Of a stretch of DNA of 5,414 bases, positions 1 to 5,414 are shown piece after piece (the stretch's first letter is position 1; the number at the start of each line of letters is the position of its first letter). A program made the translations under genes and the position numbers. Source of the stretch: an uncultured Alphaproteobacteria bacterium (GTDB taxonomy: Bacteria; Pseudomonadota; Alphaproteobacteria; RF32; CAG-239); NCBI GenBank assembly GCA_944391355.1, contig CALXTG010000098.1:1-5414 (forward strand). Reading direction: 5' to 3'. The notes below the pieces were generated by a model, which ran no database searches, was not told where the DNA came from, and saw only the letters and a program-made list of their open reading frames with translations.

Positions 1-244
1 AGATCAGGAAAAGAAAGCTATTGAAAAATATCTCGGCATCAACAAAAAGCAACCGGCACCCAAAGCCTCAGCCAAACCTGCTGAAACCAAGACCGTTACG
101 ACAACCGTAACCCTGGCGCCGGTTCAGAAAGTTTCCGAAGTCATCGAAACCAAAGTTGAAATCAACGAACAGCCGGCAGCTCAGGCAGCTGTGGAAAATT
201 CGGCGCCCCAACCGTTGATCCCCGACGTATCAAGCCCGTTTTAA
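1..244 (+). CDS. C-terminal end of an unrecognised protein (partial, 5' end outside window)
   Basis: One frame (first full codon at base 2) is open from the left edge to a TAA at 242-244 and gives 80 residues; the other two plus frames hit stops. The frame contains no Met codon, so the start lies outside the window. The fragment begins with a charged, helix-like stretch (DQEKKAIEKYLGINKK) and then becomes low-complexity, rich in Pro, Ala, Thr, Val and Glu, ending in PLIPDVSSPF. This reads as a disordered C-terminal tail rather than a folded domain, and there is no membrane segment or catalytic motif in it. I do not recognise the family. The stop lies 18 bases before the prfC start with no terminator between them, so the two genes are probably co-transcribed. 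Confidence 0.75.
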   Translation, partial: DQEKKAIEKYLGINKKQPAPKASAKPAETKTVTTTVTLAPVQKVSEVIETKVEINEQPAAQAAVENSAPQPLIPDVSSPF

Positions 245-251
245 TATTTTT

Positions 252-255
252 AGGT
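252..255 (+). promoter_or_regulatory. Shine-Dalgarno-like AGGT before the upstream prfC start
   Basis: AGG at 252-254 lies 8 bases before the ATG at 263, a suitable spacing. The next in-frame ATG (362) has a GAGGA only 1 base away and a GGGG 11 bases away, and the one at 386 has no clear site. This favours 263 as the start, although homology alone would allow the later ones. Confidence 0.5.
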
Positions 256-262
256 AAAAACA

Positions 263-1972
263 ATGAATAACAACACTCCTCAGGAAATTGATTTTAGGGA
301 GACAGATGAGTTTGCGTCTACGGAGCGCAATACCGCAGCGTACAAAGGGGTACGTGAGGATATGAGCACCGGAACGCAGACTAAGATGTCCGCTAAAATC
401 AATTTACGCAAAACTTTTGCGATTATTTCTCACCCCGACGCAGGTAAAACCACCCTGACCGAAAAACTGCTGCTGTTCGGCGGCGCCATTCAACAGGCCG
501 GCGCGGTCAAAGCCCGCGGCGAAAACCGCCGGGCTCATTCCGACTGGATGAAAGTCGAACAGGAACGCGGTATTTCCGTCGCCTCGTCGGTGATGACCTT
601 TGATTATAAAAACATCACCTTTAACCTGCTGGACACGCCGGGCCACGAAGACTTTTCCGAAGACACCTACCGCGTTCTGACCGCCGTCGATTCGGCCATT
701 ATGGTCCTTGACTCGGCCAAAGGTATTGAAACCCAGACTAAAAAACTGTTTGAAGTCTGCCGGCTCCGGGACGTGCCGATTATTACTTTTATCAACAAAT
801 TAGACCGCGAAGGACAAGATCCTTTCTGCCTGCTGGATGAAATTGAAAAAACGCTGGCGCTTGACGTCACTCCCGCCAGCTGGCCGATTGGCATGGGTAA
901 AGATTTTTTAGGCTGTTACGACATCATTAACGATCAGCTGATTCTCATGAACAAAACCGGCGACAAATCGCAGATTAACGCCACAATCGAAACCTGCAAA
1001 GGGTTGGACGATCCCAAACTCGACAACCTGCTTCCGGCACATGCGGTTGCCAAACTGCGCGAAGATGTGATGATGGTTAAAGAACTCTGCCCGGCCTTTG
1101 ATCTGGAAAGTTATTTAAGCGGCAGCCTGACGCCGGTCTTTTTCGGCAGCGCCATCAACAATTTCGGCGTTAAAGAAGTTCTGGACGGTCTGCACCGCAT
1201 GGCGCCGACGCCGCGTCCCCGCCCGGCGCAGGAAAGAGATGTCAATCCCGATGAAAAGAAGGTCAGCGGCTTTATTTTCAAAATTCAGGCCAATATGGAT
1301 CCCAAACACCGTGACCGCATTGCCTTCATGCGCATTTGCTCCGGCCACTTCAAACGCGGCATGACCTTAAATCAGGTACGCACCGGCAAAGGCTTAAAAG
1401 TTCCGACCCCGGTTATGTTTCTGGCTCAGGAACGCGAACTTGCCGAAGACGCCTACCCCGGCGATATCATCGGCATTCCCAATCACGGCATATTGCGTAT
1501 CGGCGATACGCTTACCGAAGGCGAAAAACTTCATTTTACCGGTATTCCCAGCTTTGCGCCGGAACTGTTAAAAAGCATTCGTTCGATTGACCCGCTGAAA
1601 TCCAAACATCTCGGCGCTGCCTTGCAGCAGATTGCCGAAGAAGGCGGCGCCAGCATTTTCAAGCCCAATGTCGGCTCGGAATGGATTGTCGGCGTGGTCG
1701 GTACCCTGCAGTTTGAAGTTATTGCCGACCGTATCCGCACCGAATTCGGCATTCCGGTAATTTTTGAACCGACGCAGTATTATACCGCCCGCTGGGTTGA
1801 ATGTGACGATAAAAACGAACTCAAAAAATTCTGCGACAGCTCCAATATGAATCTGGCTGCCGACCATGACGGCGCTCTGGTTTTCTTGGCGCGCAACGCC
1901 TGGCACCTCGGCAAAGTCGCGGAAGATTTTCCCAAAATTGTCTTGCGCAAAACCCGCGAACAGCTCTTTTAA
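263..1972 (+). CDS. prfC: Peptide chain release factor 3 (RF3)
   Basis: RF3 is a cytosolic translational GTPase that removes RF1 or RF2 from the ribosome after the finished peptide is released. The 569-residue product has the G motifs in order: P-loop SHPDAGKTT (56-64), switch I RGISVASS (102-109), DTPGHEDF (124-131), NKLD (178-181) and GSA (295-297). Domain II opens near 336 (GFIFKIQANMDPKHRDR) and the C-terminal domain III begins around FTGIPSFAPEL (425-435). The DTPGHEDFSEDTYR and MDPKHRDR stretches are typical of RF3 and separate it from EF-G. E. coli RF3 is 529 residues, with its first conserved block starting near residue 13. Here that block starts near 49, so about 37 extra polar residues precede it. 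ATGs at 362 (residue 34) and 386 (residue 42) are alternative starts that would give a normal length. The gene follows another plus-strand gene by 18 bases and ends in its own terminator. Confidence 0.95.
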   Translation: MNNNTPQEIDFRETDEFASTERNTAAYKGVREDMSTGTQTKMSAKINLRKTFAIISHPDAGKTTLTEKLLLFGGAIQQAGAVKARGENRRAHSDWMKVEQERGISVASSVMTFDYKNITFNLLDTPGHEDFSEDTYRVLTAVDSAIMVLDSAKGIETQTKKLFEVCRLRDVPIITFINKLDREGQDPFCLLDEIEKTLALDVTPASWPIGMGKDFLGCYDIINDQLILMNKTGDKSQINATIETCKGLDDPKLDNLLPAHAVAKLREDVMMVKELCPAFDLESYLSGSLTPVFFGSAINNFGVKEVLDGLHRMAPTPRPRPAQERDVNPDEKKVSGFIFKIQANMDPKHRDRIAFMRICSGHFKRGMTLNQVRTGKGLKVPTPVMFLAQERELAEDAYPGDIIGIPNHGILRIGDTLTEGEKLHFTGIPSFAPELLKSIRSIDPLKSKHLGAALQQIAEEGGASIFKPNVGSEWIVGVVGTLQFEVIADRIRTEFGIPVIFEPTQYYTARWVECDDKNELKKFCDSSNMNLAADHDGALVFLARNAWHLGKVAEDFPKIVLRKTREQLF

Positions 1973-1974
1973 CT

Positions 1975-2002
1975 TAAGGACCGGCAACGGTCCTTATTTT
2001 TT
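1975..2002 (+). terminator. Rho-independent terminator after prfC
   Basis: A perfect 9-bp stem (1975-1983 with 1988-1996) closes a GCAA tetraloop, which has the stable GNRA form. It is followed directly by six T's (1997-2002). It starts 2 bases after the prfC stop codon. This is a canonical intrinsic terminator on the plus strand. Confidence 0.93.
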
Positions 2003-2004
2003 AC

Positions 2005-2033
2005 TCGACCAAAACATAATTACGTGCTATAAT
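2005..2033 (+). promoter_or_regulatory. Sigma-70-type promoter with extended -10 for the small membrane gene
   Basis: A consensus -10 TATAAT lies at 2028-2033, preceded by TGC to give the extended form TGnTATAAT (2025-2033). A -35 element TCGACC (2005-2010, four of six matches to TTGACA) is exactly 17 bases upstream. Transcription would start near 2040, giving an untranslated leader of about 45 bases before the ATG at 2085. The promoter begins just after the prfC terminator, so the downstream gene is set up as an independent unit. Confidence 0.75.
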
Positions 2034-2046
2034 CTCGCCATTCAAA

Positions 2047-2067
2047 GATTATTAAAACGATTATTAA
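2047..2067 (+). repeat. Two direct copies of GATTATTAA in the leader
   Basis: GATTATTAA occurs at 2047-2055 and again at 2059-2067, 12 bases apart start to start. The copies sit just downstream of the predicted transcription start. They could be a binding site for a regulator in the DNA or the RNA, or a chance result of AT-rich sequence. Nothing else in the window decides between these. Confidence 0.35.
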
Positions 2068-2084
2068 CAATAAAAACAAAATAT

Positions 2085-2405
2085 ATGGAAACAATATTAT
2101 TTTTGGGAATAATCCCGTTGGCTGTTTCGGGATTTTGCTTAGGGATGATTCTGGAACTTGTAAAAGAGTATAATCATCCGCAGACAAGCAGAGAAGAACA
2201 CTACACAACCTGCGAACCGGCGAATTTTATGTATCCTCGCCTGTCCTTTCGTCATTTTGTGGGAGATAACATACGAATTGTTCCGATAAAAGCAGAAAAA
2301 ATCAAAGAAACTAAGGAAGACTGTCTTTGGTGTATAAAATTTCTCAGCCTGATTATCATCGTTGTATGGCTGATTTATTTCGGACTGCTTTATATTTTTT
2401 TATAA
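2085..2405 (+). CDS. Small hypothetical protein with two predicted membrane helices
   Basis: The 106-residue product is not recognised. A hydrophobic helix spans about residues 4-24 and a second about 86-105, ending at the C-terminus. Between them is a polar loop of about 60 residues rich in Lys and Arg. By the positive-inside rule the loop would face the cytoplasm with both ends outside, a hairpin topology. There are four cysteines (18, 43, 80, 83); the last two form a CLWC motif just before helix 2. The frame stays open upstream into prfC, but the ATG at 2085 is the sensible start because a promoter and a terminator lie between. No Shine-Dalgarno site is visible; the leader before the ATG is A-rich (AATAAAAACAAAATAT). 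The gene is visibly more AT-rich than prfC. It has its own promoter and terminator, so it is probably monocistronic. Function is unknown; it could be a small regulatory or accessory membrane protein. Confidence 0.72.
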   Translation: METILFLGIIPLAVSGFCLGMILELVKEYNHPQTSREEHYTTCEPANFMYPRLSFRHFVGDNIRIVPIKAEKIKETKEDCLWCIKFLSLIIIVVWLIYFGLLYIFL

Positions 2406-2426
2406 ATGTTCTCTACGGCAGAACAT
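2406..2426. repeat. Small inverted repeat after the small membrane gene
   Basis: ATGTTCT (2406-2412) and AGAACAT (2420-2426) form a 7-bp stem around a 7-base loop (CTACGGC). It begins immediately after the TAA at 2403-2405 and shares two bases with the larger palindrome that follows. It has no T run of its own on either strand, so it is not a terminator by itself. It may add RNA stability or be incidental. Confidence 0.55.
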
Positions 2427-2464
2427 CAAGCGTTTATCTTATAAGATAAACGCTTGATATTTTT
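2425..2464 (+). terminator. Strong hairpin terminator between convergent genes
   Basis: Bases 2425-2458 are a perfect 34-base palindrome (17-base half sites 2425-2441 and 2442-2458, centre TTATAA). On the plus strand it is followed by A and five T's (2460-2464), as expected for an intrinsic terminator of the gene ending at 2405. On the minus strand the same hairpin lies 18 bases past the stop of the ABC gene (2477) but has no T run after it. For that transcript it may act weakly, or as a barrier to 3' exonucleases. Confidence 0.85.
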
Positions 2465-2476
2465 AAAACATCTTTT

Positions 2477-4228
2477 TTAGGCTTGCAAATTCCATAGCTT
2501 GCTATATTTCCCCTGCTGCCTTAAAAGTTCGGCCGGCGTTCCCTCTTCAATAATCCGTCCGTTTTCCATAACCACAATCCGATCCATTTTCTTCAAAGTC
2601 GACAGCCGGTGCGCCACGGTAATTACGGTTTTATTGCGAATCAGTTTCTGCAATGACTGCTGAATATATTTCTCCGACTTGCTGTCCAAGGCCGAAGTTG
2701 CCTCATCCAACAGTAAAATTTTACAATCTTTCAAAATCGCCCGGGCAATTCCGACGCGCTGCCTTTGTCCGCCTGATAATTTTACGCCTTTATCACCGAC
2801 CAGGGTCTGACAGCCTTGCGGTAAATCTGCGGCAAACTCTTTAACATATGCGTTTTCCGCCGCGGCCGCAATTTGTCTTTTAGCGGCATTAAATTTTCCA
2901 TAGCTGACATTTTCAGCCAAACTCCGGTGAAACAGCGAAGTATCCTGAGGAATAAAGGCAATTGCTTTATGCAGGCTTTCCTGTGTAACCCGCGTAATAT
3001 CCTGCCCATCGATAAAAACCGCCTGGCCGGGCGTATTAACCAGCCGCTGCAAAAGATGAAGCAAAGTCGTTTTTCCGCCGCCGGACATTCCGACAATCCC
3101 GACTTTTTCACCGCCTTTAATCTTAAGGCTGAAACCGTCAACCGCCGTTTTGTCGGCGGCGTAGGCAAAAGTCAGATTGCGAAACTCAATTTCTCCCTTC
3201 GTAACTTTCAGTTTTCCTGCGCCGACAACATCTTCAATTTCCGGTTTCGCGTTCAAAAGCGTCAGATTATTTTGCAGCTTATACAGCTGAGAACGGTTAA
3301 ACATCCAAATCCCGGCCAGATTACTCACTATTCCGCCCAAAGGCATAACCGTATTTAAAATATAAACGACATCACCGACCTGTATAATTCCTTTAGCCCA
3401 CAAAACAACCGCATAAGCAATCATTGAACATTCAAACCCGATAACGGCCACTCCCAAAAACAACTGATTTCTGTTCCGCAGCCAGGAATTTTTCTGCATG
3501 GCTTTACAGGCAACGCTATAATCTTTGTCCAGCCTTTTACGTTCCCTTCCGGTACTGGCAAACATCTTCAAGACAAAATAATTACTCACCATATTCACCA
3601 GGCGTCCGAAAACCCTATTAAACAGATTTTCCTGCTGAGCCGAAGCCCTGAAGGTCGTAACGGATATTCTGTGAAAAACCCCCAACAAAACGAAAGTGCC
3701 GCATAAATAGGCCGCCGCAAACGGCACATAAATTTTTGCCAGCAACAACAACATCACAATTAACGTCCAAACCGACGTATAAAAAGACAACAAAAAATCA
3801 CCGATTGAACTCCAAGCCGCTACGGTACGCCTGGAATTTTCGATTTTACCGAAAACATCGCCGGCATCATGTCTGTTCCAAAAAATTCTGTGCTGTCCCA
3901 GTGCCTGTACAAACAAATCCCTGCGGATACTGATACCCAGCGGAAGCATCACCCGGCTCTGCAACAGATACATAACCGCCAAAGTCAATAACGTGCCGGT
4001 AATCATCAGCGCCGAAAAAATCAGAAACATTGAAAATAAGCTCTGCCACACCTGCTCATCGACAACATTCGTATTGATTAAAGTAATAATTTTACTGACA
4101 TACCACGGCACGAGCTGAGAGAGTAACGCTGTTACCGGCAAAATAAGCAAAACGGCAAACAGCGTATATTTTACCTGACCGTAATATTTTTTCATAAAAC
4201 TGAAAAGTAACCTATTTTTCATCATCAT
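2477..4228 (-). CDS. ABC exporter half-transporter (membrane domain fused to ATPase domain)
   Basis: This 583-residue protein has the layout of an ABC type-1 exporter half-transporter: six predicted inner-membrane helices (about 21-44, 63-88, 145-165, 166-187, 255-278, 283-306) followed by an ATP-binding domain from about 345. All ATPase motifs are intact: A-loop Tyr356, Walker A GMSGGGKT (380-387), Q-loop Gln428, X-loop TLVGDKG (475-481), signature LSGGQ (484-488), Walker B ILLLD with catalytic Glu509, D-loop SALD (512-515) and His540. Normal length for the family. It lies downstream of, and overlaps, a second half-transporter gene on the same strand, so a heterodimeric exporter is likely. 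Nothing shows the substrate: there is no peptidase domain and no neighbouring biosynthetic gene, so lipid, drug or peptide export all remain possible. Three consecutive ATGs open the gene; the third (4222, 581 residues) fits the ribosome binding site best. Confidence 0.93.
   Translation of the reverse strand: MMMKNRLLFSFMKKYYGQVKYTLFAVLLILPVTALLSQLVPWYVSKIITLINTNVVDEQVWQSLFSMFLIFSALMITGTLLTLAVMYLLQSRVMLPLGISIRRDLFVQALGQHRIFWNRHDAGDVFGKIENSRRTVAAWSSIGDFLLSFYTSVWTLIVMLLLLAKIYVPFAAAYLCGTFVLLGVFHRISVTTFRASAQQENLFNRVFGRLVNMVSNYFVLKMFASTGRERKRLDKDYSVACKAMQKNSWLRNRNQLFLGVAVIGFECSMIAYAVVLWAKGIIQVGDVVYILNTVMPLGGIVSNLAGIWMFNRSQLYKLQNNLTLLNAKPEIEDVVGAGKLKVTKGEIEFRNLTFAYAADKTAVDGFSLKIKGGEKVGIVGMSGGGKTTLLHLLQRLVNTPGQAVFIDGQDITRVTQESLHKAIAFIPQDTSLFHRSLAENVSYGKFNAAKRQIAAAAENAYVKEFAADLPQGCQTLVGDKGVKLSGGQRQRVGIARAILKDCKILLLDEATSALDSKSEKYIQQSLQKLIRNKTVITVAHRLSTLKKMDRIVVMENGRIIEEGTPAELLRQQGKYSKLWNLQA
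2958..2989 (-). repeat. Near-identical 32-base segment shared by the two ABC genes (copy 1)
   Basis: This segment encodes VTQESLHKAIA just before the Q-loop (residues 414-424). It matches 4714-4745 in the upstream gene at 30 of 32 bases, including 20 consecutive identical bases (2964-2983). The surrounding NBD sequence is clearly less similar. The copies are in direct orientation, 1756 bases apart. Confidence 0.85.
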
Positions 4229-5414
4229 CCCTTTTCAATTTCTGCAACGTCCAATATTGATAAAACTTTCCTCTTCGGCTCAAAAGCTCATTTAAAGAAC
4301 CATCTTCGACAATCCGGCCTTTTTCCAAAACGATAATCCGATCCATATTTTTCAGGGTGGACAAACGGTGAGCCACCACCAAAACCGTTTTATCCTGCAA
4401 CATATTCTCAATCGCCTTCTGAATATAAAACTCCGATTCGCTGTCCAGCGCCGAAGTCGCCTCATCCAAAATAAGAATCTTCGCATTCTTAAGCAGAGCA
4501 CGGGCAATCGACAGGCGCTGCATCTGTCCGCCCGAAAACTGATTCTGCGCATTAATCAATGTCCGATAGCCTTTGGGAAGTTTGTTTATAAATTCATCAG
4601 CATAAGCTTTCCGGGCTGCAGCTTCTATTTCCGCCATTGAAGCGCTCGGCCGGGCATAGGCAATATTTTCTGCAATCGAACGTTCCAGTAAAGCCGAAGT
4701 CTGCGGCACATAAGCAATCGCTTTATGCAGGCTTTCCTGCGTAACATTTCGAATATCCTGCCCGTCAATTAAAATCTCGCCGCTGCTGATATCATAAAAG
4801 CGCTGTACCAAATTAATCAACGTCGATTTTCCGCTCCCCGACATTCCGACAATGCCCACTTTTTGCCCCGCCGGAACCGTCAAAGCAAAATTCTTAAACA
4901 AAGTTTTGCCGTTTTGATAGGCAAAACCGACATTTTTTAATTCTATTTTGCCTTTGCGGACAGCTATATCCGTCGCATCAGATTTGTCCTGAATATCATG
5001 GGGCTGCGAAAACGGAATGAGATTCGCGCGTATTTCAGCCAAAACACCGCTGTAGATAATCCCCCGGTGAATCAAAAAAGAAACCGTATCAGAAACATTC
5101 TGCAACAGGAAAAAAATCAACACCACATCCGCCGAACTGATTTCGGCGGTCTTCCACAAATAAAAAGTATAAAACAGAAACAGCAGATAAACAATTTGGA
5201 AATAAAGCTTCTCTCCCTGCGACTGCAATGCCTCAACGGTAACGGATTTGTCGGTGATTTTACTCTCTTCCCGGAGTTGTCTTTCAGCTCTGTTTTTTTC
5301 ATAACCAAAACCGTTAAACAAGCGAAAAAAAAAATGATTTTGCAATGCGTCAATCAGCTGCCCGCCGACTTTGCTTTTAGCTTCCGCCATTTGCCGGCGC
5401 AAATTCACCGAAAG
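4212..5414 (-). CDS. ABC exporter half-transporter, partner subunit (partial, N-terminus outside window)
   Basis: The frame is open from the right edge to TAG at 4214-4212. A GTG at 5408-5406 could be read as a start, but the codons before it remain open (Leu-Ser) and the sequence there is the middle of a membrane domain, so it is internal. Numbering from that GTG, 398 residues are visible: cytosolic helices (about 1-65), the last two membrane helices (about 67-86 and 91-113) and a complete ATPase domain. Aligning its A-loop Tyr164 with Tyr356 of the downstream subunit suggests about 190 N-terminal residues, including four membrane helices, lie outside. Motifs are Walker A GMSGSGKS (188-195), Q-loop Gln236, signature FSGGQ (291-295), Walker B ILILD with Glu316, and His347. 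The usual X-loop before the signature is replaced by TLINAQNQ and is one residue shorter than in the partner. It is the upstream gene of the pair. The substrate is unknown. Confidence 0.92.
   Translation of the reverse strand, partial: LSVNLRRQMAEAKSKVGGQLIDALQNHFFFRLFNGFGYEKNRAERQLREESKITDKSVTVEALQSQGEKLYFQIVYLLFLFYTFYLWKTAEISSADVVLIFFLLQNVSDTVSFLIHRGIIYSGVLAEIRANLIPFSQPHDIQDKSDATDIAVRKGKIELKNVGFAYQNGKTLFKNFALTVPAGQKVGIVGMSGSGKSTLINLVQRFYDISSGEILIDGQDIRNVTQESLHKAIAYVPQTSALLERSIAENIAYARPSASMAEIEAAARKAYADEFINKLPKGYRTLINAQNQFSGGQMQRLSIARALLKNAKILILDEATSALDSESEFYIQKAIENMLQDKTVLVVAHRLSTLKNMDRIIVLEKGRIVEDGSLNELLSRRGKFYQYWTLQKLKRDDDEK
4220..4233 (-). promoter_or_regulatory. Ribosome binding site and triple ATG start of the downstream ABC gene
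   Basis: Read on the minus strand, AAGGG (4233-4229) is followed directly by ATGATGATG (4228-4220). The first ATG has no spacing from the site, the second has 3 bases and the third (4222-4220) has 6. The third is therefore the most likely initiator. The site and all three ATGs lie inside the last codons of the upstream ABC gene, whose stop TAG is at 4214-4212, so translation of the two genes is probably coupled. Confidence 0.65.
4714..4745 (-). repeat. Near-identical 32-base segment shared by the two ABC genes (copy 2)
   Basis: This is the counterpart of 2958-2989 and encodes the same VTQESLHKAIA peptide (fragment residues 222-232). The two differences are both C/T changes at silent positions. 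It supports a common origin of the two subunits by duplication, with either strong constraint or local gene conversion keeping this stretch alike. Confidence 0.85.
5325..5334 (-). repeat. Homopolymer of 10 T's (coding strand) inside the upstream ABC gene
   Basis: Ten A's on the plus strand read as T10 on the coding strand and encode the FFF of HFFFRLF, in the cytosolic part between membrane helices. A run of seven A's on the coding strand (5293-5299) lies within 45 bases. Tracts this long are prone to slippage during replication or transcription, or to sequencing error. Confidence 0.8.

Noticed and set aside
1568..1987. 139-codon open frame on the minus strand
   Set aside because: It lies almost wholly antisense to prfC, has no ribosome binding site I can see, and its composition follows from prfC codon use.
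1866..2084. Upstream extension of the small membrane gene to an ATG inside prfC (179-residue reading)
   Set aside because: The extension overlaps prfC in another frame and crosses the terminator (1975-2002) and the promoter (2005-2033). The ATG at 2085 is the only start consistent with these.
2020..2208. 62-codon minus-strand frame with a hydrophobic C-terminal part
   Set aside because: It is antisense to the first helix of the small membrane gene, whose hydrophobic codons can give a hydrophobic antisense reading, and it overlaps a strong plus-strand promoter. I see no independent signals.
2425..2458. 34-base palindrome as an IS end, attachment site or operator
   Set aside because: There is no transposase, integrase or target duplication nearby. 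Its position after a stop codon with a T run following is fully explained by termination.
2873..3358. 161-codon plus-strand frame
   Set aside because: It runs antisense to the ATPase domain of the downstream ABC gene, which has every motif intact. It shows no recognisable domain.
4512..4600. Upstream ABC subunit as a catalytically dead partner of the usual heterodimer kind
   Set aside because: Walker A Lys, Walker B Glu, Q-loop Gln and switch His are all present. Only the signature's first residue and the X-loop differ, so loss of ATPase activity cannot be claimed.
5406..5408. GTG as the true start of the upstream ABC gene
   Set aside because: The frame continues to the window edge and the protein here begins in mid membrane domain, about 190 residues short of a normal half-transporter.

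Overview
The window looks like an ordinary chromosomal stretch of a Gram-negative bacterium. The release factor 3 protein has wording I associate with alphaproteobacterial RF3 (VKARGE, LALDVTPASWPIGMG, AADHDGA.VFLARNAW). Base composition is near balanced rather than GC-rich, so a moderate-GC, perhaps uncultured or host-associated, alphaproteobacterium is my best inference; the genus cannot be told.

Layout, left to right. (1) Bases 1-244 hold the C-terminal 80 codons of an unrecognised plus-strand gene with a Pro/Ala/Glu-rich tail. (2) Eighteen bases later prfC (263-1972, plus) encodes peptide chain release factor 3, a translational GTPase with all its G motifs. It ends in a textbook intrinsic terminator (1975-2002). 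(3) Two bases after that terminator lies a good sigma-70-type promoter with an extended -10 (2005-2033). It drives a small AT-rich gene (2085-2405, plus) for an unrecognised 106-residue protein with two predicted membrane helices. (4) A 34-bp perfect palindrome followed by a T run (2425-2464) ends that transcript. A smaller hairpin sits just before it. (5) The rest is on the minus strand and converges on the palindrome. It holds two overlapping genes for ABC-exporter half-transporters: 4212 to the right edge (N-terminus outside the window), then 2477-4228 downstream. Each has a membrane domain followed by an ATPase domain. They overlap by a few codons and are most likely made together as a heterodimeric exporter of unknown substrate.

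The plus-strand genes and the ABC pair are functionally unrelated as far as the sequence shows. I see no mobile element, CRISPR array, tRNA or rRNA. I found no clearly new system. The points most worth a second look are the uncharacterised small membrane protein with its own promoter and terminator, the asymmetry between the two ATPase domains (one has lost the usual X-loop and has FSGGQ in place of LSGGQ), a 10-base homopolymer inside the upstream ABC gene, and the unusual overlapping start of the downstream one.
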